64,000 bases of DNA from Manihot esculenta (lineage: Eukaryota > Streptophyta > Magnoliopsida > Malpighiales > Euphorbiaceae), in NCBI RefSeq assembly GCF_001659605.2, contig NC_035162.2, forward strand, positions 9,753,248-9,817,247, in the 5' to 3' direction. Position numbers and translations under genes: made by a program. Under the pieces are notes generated by a model. It saw only the letters and a list, made by a program, of their open reading frames with translations, had not been told where the DNA came from and did no database searches. Each line of letters opens with the position of its first letter. Within the stretch, counting starts at the first letter, position 1. Below are positions 56,171-64,000 of the stretch, in pieces.

Positions 56171-57589
56171 TGATAGGCGGTTGTCGAAGCCGTCAAAAAT
56201 AAACCTATTATCAACCAACAAAATAAATTTGTAGATAGTGGCAATAGGGTCGAACCACAGGGAATTGACACTAAAGATCTTCCTAATAATAACCAAGATA
56301 ACAAATAATTAAAAGAGGGGGGTTTGAGTTGATGAATTAAAACTGAATAGCAAAAGAAAGCAATAATTTAAAGATGAGTAAATCAATAAGAGAAAAAGCT
56401 TCTAGTTGAAGTATGGTTTTATTTCAGATTGTTTAGAATTGATCATTGATTCTTTAATACTCCTATTTATCTCAATAAATTAGTTTTGGATGTGGAAGAC
56501 GCTTCTCACAATCCAAATTCCTCCTTAGTTTTAGTTTGATTAGGAAACGTTCGCTAATCAAACACTAGTTAACAAGTTGCCAAGGAACGTTCTCGGGGCA
56601 TTATAGCATCGAACAACTGTTAACTGCATTAAGACTTAGAGAAACCTAATTCTAACCTTGCCAACCGCGTGGTCAAGTCTAGATTATGCAATTTGATTAA
56701 ATGTGTATTTGAACAACCTCAGCAATTACGGACCTAAATCATTCAAATAATATTACTTAAGCAATTTAAAAACAATGGGCCCTTATTGATTCTAAAAGCA
56801 AAGTAATAATTATGGAAAGCTCAAATTGCATAAATATTGAAAAGAAATAGAAGTTTAACAATGGAGACTTAAATCTCCCAATTCATCACACAAATCTGAA
56901 ATTCACCAACTTCAACTAGAAAAGAAAGAGTTTAGCCACTCATAGTGGTCTAAATACAAAAAGATGAAAAGAAAAGAAAGGAAGAAAAATGCTGGAGAGT
57001 TTCTGGCGAGTTGAGTTGCTGATCCAAGATGATGATTTTGCTGGTTTGGAGGCTCTCCTTTTATAGCTGCAGAATTTCTCTCCATCTAGGGTTTTAAAAT
57101 CCCTCTTTGATTTGGTGTTTAACTCCTCTTTTGATGTTGATTTTAATTGCAATTGGAATTTCTTGGATGAGAGACTCTTTCGTGGCTCTTGGATTTGTAT
57201 TGATAGTGATTGAGTTGGATTTGGACTTCTGAAAATTCGGATTCCTGTTTTCTGCCCAAATTCCCGCTCTGCTGTCAGTTTCTGTTGTGAAAGTGATTTG
57301 CCCGGTGATTTGACTAGTTTCTTCAAATGATTGGGCAAATCGCTGACCAGATCACTTCTCTGTGAGTCAGTCCTCTATGTCTCTGCGAGTGATTTGGCCA
57401 GTGATCTTCGAGTTTCTTGGGCAAATCACTGGGCAAATCATCCTTTCGTAATTTTTCTGCACTTTTTCTCCCATTTTCCAATTTCTTCCTTTTCTGTAAA
57501 AACAAGATAAAAACCATAAATTAAACTAAAAAATGTGTAAATAAACAATAATAATTATGATAAAAATGTGGCTAAATTATGCTTGATCA
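56171..57589 (-). repeat. Element M 5' LTR
   Basis: 1419 bp, starting TGATCAAGC at 57589 and ending CGACAACCGCCTATCA at 56171 on the minus strand. It is almost identical to the split 3' LTR and carries GTGATTTGCCC words near 57290-57440. The right flank ACTAT (57590-57594) is the second target copy. Confidence 0.96.
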
Positions 57590-57594
57590 ACTAT

Positions 57595-57828
57595 CCACCC
57601 TCAGGTCCACATAGCTCTTGAACCAATCCTTGGCCTTCTTGCATTTGAGTGTGAATCCCGCCATCTGAATGGCCCTACTATCACTTGCTCCCAACTCGTC
57701 GGTTATCATTTTCACCGTTTTGAGGTACTCAAACGGATCATCCCCCGTCTTAAACTTGGGAGCATCCAGCTTAAGGTAATTAGCCATCTTCACCTTGTCC
57801 CCCCCAGATGAGCTAGGCTTAGGCATTT
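57595..57828 (-). pseudogene. Element T gag, N-terminal side fragment (Ty3/gypsy)
   Basis: Minus-strand gag: PSSSGGDKVKMANYLKLDAP, then TGDDPFEYLKTVKMITDELG, then KCKKAKDWFKSYVDLRVD. It is cut on the right by W's LTR at 57829 and on the left by M. The same sequence type occurs in V's gag (SGGSKVKMTEYLKLDAPKF), so T and V belong to related families. Confidence 0.88.
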
Positions 57829-58993
57829 TGTAATACCTGGCTAGACTCCGGTATCGGAATTCCTACCGTTCGGTGGAATCTCGGATGTCGAAAAACTCTA
57901 GAAGGGTAAAACCATGTTTTCCTAAATGTTTTAATGTATTTTATGGTTTTAAGCAAGAAAGGAAATTGAGTTTTGAATGAAAAAAGACCAAGGAGGCATT
58001 TCCAGGTTCGGCCGCCGAACATTGGATAGTTTAGGGGGGCAAGTTAGGCTTCCGAAAGTTTCAAAGGTTCGGCCGCCGAACCTCATGTTCGGCCGCCGAA
58101 CTTGCATGAGTTTTGGAGGTACTTTAGGCTGCCGAAAGGTGGTCTGGCAGCCCCTATAAAAGGGCTCCATGGCCGAAACAGGCGAGTTTTCTCCCCATTT
58201 TCGGCCACGGTGAGTCCATGCTCTCCCATGGTTGATCTTTGATGTTTTTCCTCCGATCTTTCACGTTTTAACAAGTTTTATGTTGATTTGAAGATATTTG
58301 AACAAAAGAGCGAGTTTTGGAAGCTTGGAGACTAAAGAGTTGAGATCTCTCCCATTTCCAAGTTGGATCGTCTCTCCTCTCATTCTTCAAGAGGTAAGAG
58401 TAGATCCATAGTTCCTTTAATGTTTTAAGTAAGTTTTATGAAGTTTCTTGGGGTAGAAATGCATGTGTAGGTTTATGATGAGTTTTTGGTTAAATGTGTG
58501 TTTATGAACAATGTATGTTGAATATGCATGTTTGATGTATTTTGGTTGGGGTTTAAGTTAGTTTGAGACCCCTATGTGCTTGTTGGCTTGAGTTTGCTTG
58601 TTGTAGAATAGGTAAATGCATATTGAATGGGTTGGGAGGCTTTTGTGCATGTTGGAGCTGAGTTTCTGCCCTTTGGGAAGAACTCAGGTTCGGCAGCCGA
58701 AGGCTCTTTCGGCCGCCGAACCTGTCTGTGGTAGCATGTATCGGCTGCCGAACTCTGCCCCCGAAAGAGGACTTTCGGCTTTGGAAGGGAGTTTCGGCCT
58801 CCGAAGGTGCCGCCGAACATGCATGAGTTTCGTCTCTGGAGGGAACCTTCGGCCGCCGAAAGTGCCGCCGAAGGTGCATGACTTTCGGCTCTGGAGGGCC
58901 TTTCGGCCACCGAACCTGCCGCCGAAAGTGCCCTGTTCAGCTCTCCTTTGCATGATTTATGTGATTGTTTTAAGGTGTTTTAGGGGGGTTTTT
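57829..58993 (+). mobile_element. Element W: gypsy LTR on the plus strand, first part
   Basis: Starts TGTAATACCTGGCTAGACTCC, matching the LTR start of V (TGTAATACCCGGCTCGAGTCC on the minus strand). It contains five exact TTCGGCCGCCGAA palindromes (58007, 58068, 58088, 58708, 58848). V is inserted after TTTTT (58989-58993). The LTR resumes at 63550 with GGGGAGTATTTTAGAG and runs out of the window. Confidence 0.85.
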
Positions 58994-60502
58994 TGTAACA
59001 GCCCGGAAACCGAACTGCTACCGGCACTAGGATCCAGATCGACTTAAGGTCGCCGGGACCCGTAATAAGCCTGCTATGAACTCTGTGTACCTGTGAAATC
59101 CCATACATGATCAAACATTTTCTGTAAAAATGAACACTTTTCTCATACCAAGGCTTAACCTGTGCAAATACTGTCACGGTACTACAAAACGTCAGCCAGA
59201 GCTCTCCTCTATGCTCAAGGCGGCTCAACTCATCTATGTTAAGCCTGGTTCTTCCATATATACAACACATATATGTAAACATAAACTGATCATGTGAAAA
59301 GAACAAGGGATTAAAACTCTTATAGTCAAGCACCATTCTATACACTATACATAAACCTTATCTCTTTACATTTACATGTCCACACTAGCTATTACAATCC
59401 TCTGTACTCTTCCTGTACCCTGCTGAGTTCTCTCTGACCTCTGAACCTGCACAACTGGAGTTAGGGGAGAGGGATGAGCTACTATAGCCCAGTGAGTAGA
59501 ATAGTAATAAAATAACAGGTGATAAAACATGCTCTCATGGAATGCATCACATCACAAGTAATCACATCACCTCGGCCGGACGGATCAAAACTCCCTCTAT
59601 CTCATCTGGGGTACCAGAGTACCATGTTCCTGGTCCCCGTAGGGCTATTCCAGGTCTTTCCTCTGAGGGCTAATGAATCCTCACGAAGTCCGTGCCGTCT
59701 CACATAAGCAATGTACGAGGAGCCATGCCAAGTACAAGGATAAATGCAATGCGTCATAGTCGTGTACACTAATGCACTCACCCTATAGCATATTCATGAT
59801 GCATGAAGCATGATAAAAGATTCAGTTCTCATATTAAAACATTAAGTTAAGTTTCACTCACCTTTAGGTCTCTCTGAACTGACTCTGCAGGTTCTGACAC
59901 TGGACTCACTGTTGACTTCCCTGATTCCTCTGGTCCGTACCTACACAGGTGGACTCAAATGAGGGACCAAACTCACTCAAGAACATCTCGAAGAAACTCC
60001 CCAAAACCCCTCTAAACGATCCTAAAACCATCACATAAAACATGCAAAAGAAAGCTGGACAGGGCACTTTCGGCGGCAGGTTCGGCGGCCGAAACCCCAC
60101 TCCAGAGACGAAACGCATGCATGTTCGGCGGCACCTTCGGCGGCTGAAGGTCTCGTCCAGAGACGAAACTCACACACTTTCGGCGGCCGAACTCCCTCTT
60201 TCGGCGGCCGAAAGTCTCTTTCTAAACCGAAAGCCTAGCTTTCGGGGGCAAGTTTTGGCAGCCGAAACTGCCTCCACAAGGGGTTCGGCGGCCGAACCTG
60301 GTTTTGCCCGAAGGGCAAAACCCTGCTCTGTTTCATGCAAACTTTGCCCAAAAACCTACAAACATGCATAGCAACTACTCCCACCTAGCATATACACATA
60401 GATATGCACAAAGGGGTCTAAAACTACCCTAAAACCCCAAACAAACATAGCACATAACACTTAAACATGCTTGAACACCACAAATCACCAAAAACCTCAC
60501 CT
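58994..60502 (-). repeat. Element V 3' LTR, truncated
   Basis: Matches 61386-62946 with small indels, including one 33-bp unit missing relative to the 5' LTR and a 19-bp palindrome segment missing near 60296. Four exact TTCGGCGGCCGAA palindromes lie at 60081, 60179, 60200 and 60284. Homology ends at AAAACCTCACCT (60502), where gag begins. Confidence 0.88.
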
Positions 60503-61164
60503 CCCAACTCACTTGTTATCATTCTAACTGCACTGAGATACTCAAAGGGATCATCTCCTGTATTGAATTTAGGAGCATCCAACTTTAAGTACTCGGTCAT
60601 CTTCACCTTACTTCCCCCTGAAGAACTGGGTTGCTGTGCTTCCACAACAGGGGCTACTGGTTCAGGAGGTGGTGGTGGAGGAACTGGTTCCCTCACTTCA
60701 GGCTGTACTGGACTTGGATGAACAGGTGGGGGTGGATACATGTGATATGGTGGATAGAAGGAAGGATAGGGCATATATGGCATGTAGGGTGGATATGGAG
60801 CAAAGCTGGAGTAATCCGACGTGCCTCCCATCGGATACTCTGGGCCCTGTGGAAAGGGTGGATAGCCAAACCCCGAGGCCTGAACGCCTCCCTGAGACTC
60901 CCCCATACCTTCTTCTGACCTTCCTACACCCATGCTTACATCTCTACCCTGATCCTCTTCCATCACATCTCTTTCTTCTACTGACCTTCCCCCTCTGCTT
61001 ACTCCTCTCCTGCTCTCGTCAGAAGACCTTCTAGGGTCTCGTGACGTTCCTTCCATGCTTGACCTGTGAGATCTTGCCCTTGGCAAGGCAGGTGGACGAG
61101 CAGCTGTACCCTCACTTACAGGTGGGACTCCAGTCAATCTCGTGGATCGACAAGTTCCTCGCAT
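60503..61164 (-). pseudogene. Element V gag N-terminal part fused to LTR sequence
   Basis: From MRGTCRSTRLTGVPP (ATG at 61164): an Arg/Ser-rich start, a Tyr/Pro-rich stretch (PYPPYMPYMPYPSFYPPYH), a poly-Pro run, then the gag segment SGGSKVKMTEYLKLDAPKF and DDPFEYLSAVRMITSELG. At 60502 the frame runs into the LTR and adds about 25 foreign residues before stopping at 60424. The capsid core, nucleocapsid and pol are lost. Confidence 0.85.
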
Positions 61165-61370
61165 CTTCACTCGCTGGAAAAACAACAAATCACAGAACAC
61201 ATAAGCAACACATCAAAAAACTGCACATGCATAAATCATGGCATTGCACATCAGCATATAGACAGGACTAACATCCTATCCTCGTGGACATGTTTTCCTA
61301 TGATGCTTGACTGCTAAACCTCTCTATGAGCCCAACTCTCTCTCTATAGGTCCGACCATGTGAACCTAGG

Positions 61371-61382
61371 GCTCTGATACCA
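61371..61382 (-). promoter_or_regulatory. Element V primer binding site (initiator tRNA-Met)
   Basis: TGGTATCAGAGC on the minus strand, three bases after the 5' LTR end at 61386. Confidence 0.92.
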
Positions 61383-61385
61383 ATC

Positions 61386-63544
61386 TGTAACAGCCCGGAA
61401 ACCGAACTGCTACCGGCACTAGGATCCAGATCGACTTAAGGTCGCCGGGACCCGTAGTAAGCCTGCTATGAACTCTGTGTACCTGTGAAATCCCATACAT
61501 GATCAAACATTTTCTGTAAAAATGAACACTTTTCTCATACCAAGGCTTAACTTGTGCAAATACTGTCACGGTACTACAAAACGCCAGCCAGAGCTCTCCT
61601 CTATGCTCAAGGCGGCTCAACTCATCTATGTTAAGCCTGGTTCTTCCATATATACAACACATATATGTAAACATAAACTGATCATGTGAAAAGAACAAGG
61701 GATTACAACTCTTATAGTCAAGCACCATTCTATACACTATACATAAACCTTATCTCTTTACATTTACATGTCCACACTAGCTATTACAATCCTCTGTACT
61801 CTTCCTGTACCCTGCTGAGTTCTCTCTGACCTCTGAACCTGCACAACTGGAGTTAGGGGAGAGGGATGAGCTACTATAGCCCAGTGAGTAGAATAGTAAT
61901 AAAATAACAGGTGATAAAACATGCTCTCATGGAATGCATCACATCACAAGTAATCACATCACCTCGGCCGGACGGATCAAAACTCCTTCTATCTCATCTG
62001 GGGTACCGAAGTACCATGTGCCTGGTCCCCGTAGGGCTGTTCCAGGTCTTTGTGCCTGGTCCCTGTAGGGCTGTTCCAGGTCTTTCCTCTGAGGGCTAAT
62101 GAATCCTCACGAAGTCCGTGCCGTCTCACATAAGCAATGTACGAGGAGCCATGCCAAGTACAAGGATAAATGCAATGCGTCATAGTCGTGTACACTAATG
62201 CACTCACCCTATAGCATATTCATGATGCATGAAGCATGATAAAAGATTCAGTTCTCATATTAAAACATTAAGTTAAGTTCCACTCACCTTTAGGTATCTC
62301 TGAACTGACTCTGCAGGTTCTGACACTGGACTCCCTGTTGACTTCCCCGATTCCTCTGGTCCGTACCTACACAGGTGGACTCAAATGAGGGACCAAACTC
62401 ACTCAAGAACATCTCTAAGAAACTCCCCAAAACCCCTCTAAACGATCCTAAAACCATCACATAAAACATGCAAAAGAAAGCTGGACAGGGCACTTTCGGC
62501 GGCAGGTTCGGCGGCCGAAACCCCACTCCAGAGACGAAACGCATGCATGTTCGGCGGCACCTTCGGCGGCCGAAGGTCTCGTCCAGAGACGAAACTCACA
62601 CACTTTCGGCGGCCGAACTCCCTCTTTCGGCTGTCGAAAGTCTCTTTCTAAACCGAAAGCCTAGCTTTCGGGGGCAAGTTTTGGCAGCCGAAACTGCCTC
62701 CACAAGGGGTTCGGCGGCTGAACCTTCCTTCGGCGGCCGAACCTGGTTTTGCCCGAAGGGCAGAACCCTGCTCTGTTTCATGCAAACTTTGCCCAAAAAC
62801 CTACAAACATGCATAGCAACTACTCCCACCTAGCATATACACATAGATATGCACAAAGGGGTCTAAAACTACCCTAAAACCCCAAATAAACATAGCACAT
62901 AACACTTAAACATCCTTGAACACCACAAATCACCAAAAACCTCACCTAAACCTAAACATGCATACTACCCATACAAACTTCATAAAACCTTTCAAAATCA
63001 TCAAAGAAGCTCAGGATCTTCACTTACCTCTTAAACAACTTGAGGATGAAGGATCCTAACGTGGAGATATGAAGAAAAGCTCTTCCAAAGCTCCAAGCTT
63101 CAAAACTTGGTTCTTTTGCTCAAAACCTTCAAAAGTCACCAAAACTCTTAAAACTCTTGAAAGATTTGATGAAAATCATGGAAAACATGAAAGTCAACGT
63201 GGGAGAGGCTGGAACTCACCTCTGGCTGCAAGTGGAGGAGAAATAACCTCCTTCCACCGACCCTTGGCCCTTTTATAGGTGGCTGGCCAGACCACCTTCG
63301 GCAGCCGAACGTGAAGCTGAAACCATGCAATGTTCGGCGGCCGAAAGTGACCTTCGGCGGCCGAACCTTTGCATTTCTCCCTTGTTGCTTTTCTTTCAAA
63401 ACTCAATGCTTTTAACACTTCAAAACATGAAAACAAGTGAAAATACCTTAGAAAATATATGTATTACCCTTCTCGAGGGTTCCGACACCCGAGATTCCAC
63501 CGGACTACAGGAATTCCGATGCCGGACTCGAGCCGGGTATTACA
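61386..63544 (-). repeat. Element V 5' LTR, 2159 bp
   Basis: Starts TGTAATACCCGG at 63544 and ends CCGGGCTGTTACA at 61386 on the minus strand. Six exact TTCGGCGGCCGAA palindromes (62507, 62562, 62605, 62729, 63333, 63353) plus several one-mismatch copies stand out. A 33-bp tandem duplication lies at 62018-62084. Confidence 0.92.
62018..62084. repeat. 33-bp tandem duplication in V 5' LTR
   Basis: Two units of TGCCTGGTCCCYGTAGGG followed by CTGTTCCAGGTCTT, differing at one base. The 3' LTR has one unit (about 59630-59660). Confidence 0.93.
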
Positions 63545-63549
63545 TTTTT

Positions 63550-64000
63550 GGGGAGTATTTTAGAGTCATGTTTATGTATGTTTGGTCCCTCATTTGAGTC
63601 CACCTGTGTAGGTTCGGACCCGAGGAACCGAGGACCTCAGCAGTGAGATAGCTGCTTCAGAATCATTAGAGCTTCAGCCAGAGGTGAGTGGAATATCTTA
63701 TTTCGTTTCAAAGTAAATAAATAAATTCTGAGCATGATACACGCATCATGAATGCCATGAGATATACTAGGGTGCTTGCATTAGAATTCACGAATGTGTT
63801 GCATTGCATAATATGTTGTTGATGTGGGTGAATGTTGGATGATCCTTTAGCCACACTACGTTATGATATGATGTGATACGGTATGGAAGACCAGTGAGGC
63901 CCATTCTACGCCCCTGGCACTATGTAAGAGAAAGACCAGCGAGGCCCATTCTACGCCCTTGGCATATTGGAATGTTATGTTATGAATGTAATGTAAAAGA
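63550..64000 (+). mobile_element. Element W LTR, continuation to window end
   Basis: Continues W after the V insertion; aligned to V's LTR through GGTCCCTCATTTGAGTCCAC and CTGTGTAGG. It has a tandem pair of about 45-bp units at 63887-63970. The LTR end and primer site lie outside the window, so it may be a solo LTR or a full element. Confidence 0.85.
63887..63970. repeat. Tandem pair of about 45-bp units in W LTR
   Basis: AGACCAGYGAGGCCCATTCT followed by ACGCCC and TGGCA occurs twice in succession. It corresponds in place to the CTGGTCCCYGTAGGG tandem in V's LTR, so this part of the LTR seems prone to tandem change. Confidence 0.85.

Larger units (their letters stand above)
33572..57589 (-). 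mobile_element. Element M: Athila-type Ty3/gypsy retrotransposon, nearly complete
   Basis: Read on the minus strand: 5' LTR (56171-57589), primer site, leader ORF, gag-protease-RT-RNase H-integrase, spacer, Athila ORF, spacer with hairpin repeats, purine tract, 3' LTR (33572-33684 plus 45876-47179). Without the inserted element P and its target copy it is 11,827 bp. The LTRs are 1419 and 1417 bp and differ, by eye, at about five bases and two single-base indels, so insertion was recent. The primer site TGGCGCCGTTGCC, the RT motif FMDDF and the extra ORF place it in the Athila/Tat branch. A frameshift and a stop in gag suggest that this copy is no longer autonomous. Confidence 0.95.
58994..63544 (-). 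mobile_element. Element V: gypsy retrotransposon with internal deletion
   Basis: On the minus strand: complete 5' LTR (61386-63544), primer site, leader, gag start, then an abrupt join to the middle of the 3' LTR (58994-60502). TTTTT flanks it on both sides (58989-58993 and 63545-63549). All of pol and the first third of the 3' LTR are deleted. It is inserted in an LTR of its own family (W) in opposite orientation. Confidence 0.9.

Noticed and set aside
58553..58953. Several overlapping ORFs with Gly/Arg/Ala-rich peptides in the W LTR (similar at 60042-60371 and 62468-62833)
   Set aside because: Open frames arise from the GC palindromes, which contain no stop in most frames; no start context or known domain.

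Overview
This is eukaryotic plant nuclear DNA. Genes have GT-AG introns with T-rich acceptors, the spacers are very AT-rich, and the mobile elements are plant types (Ty1/copia and Ty3/gypsy primed by initiator tRNA-Met, an Athila-type gypsy with the TGGCGCCGTTGCC primer site, an En/Spm CACTA element). The lectin receptor kinases and the plastid sugar transporter point to a eudicot. The GC-palindrome-rich LTRs make me think of Euphorbiaceae such as cassava or rubber tree, but that is a weak inference.

Left third (about 1-30.8 kb): a 14-exon plastidic sugar transporter gene (2149-5613, +) is followed by a tandem array. Each unit of about 8.9 kb carries the last 30 bases of transporter exon 13, intron 13 and exon 14, then two clade-IV-like L-type lectin receptor kinases (A and B) on the minus strand. 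Unit 1 (5339-14287) has an intact A1 and a frameshifted B1. Unit 2 (14288-27891) has intact A2 and B2, and its transporter-tail copy is split by a decayed Ty1/copia element (14543-19279, TSD AATCT). Unit 3 (from 27892) has only A3, which lost its first codons where a gypsy LTR starts and also carries an in-frame 81-bp lectin deletion. So three receptor kinases look functional (A1, A2, B2) and two are broken.

Right half (about 30.8-64 kb): a deep nest of LTR retrotransposons with no host gene. I name the elements U, T, M, P, W and V. U (+) cuts A3. U meets a gypsy gag on the other strand (T, -). T is split by M, a nearly complete Athila-type element (-, 33572-57589, TSD ACTAT). M's 3' LTR is split by P (+, 33685-45870, TSD CTTCC), a deletion derivative of the same family with an intact 781-codon ORF but no reverse transcriptase or integrase. 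P is split by a CACTA transposon (38239-43709, TSD TAG) that carries a Transposase_24-type gene. On the right, T's gag is also cut by an LTR of another gypsy (W, +, from 57829). W's LTR is cut by V (-, 58994-63544, TSD TTTTT), a member of W's own family. Every layer except U/T is proven by rejoined target sequence plus a target-site duplication.

The most unusual signals are: the recently moved RT-less element P; a short word (GTGATTTGCCCA, read as Ser-Asp-Leu-Pro in coding parts) scattered through LTRs, gag-pol, the Athila ORF and spacers of M and P; arrays of the 13-bp palindrome TTCGGC-S-GCCGAA in the V/W LTRs; a variable tandem array of GATAAGG motifs in the copia LTRs; and a conserved short leader ORF between the primer site and gag in M and P.
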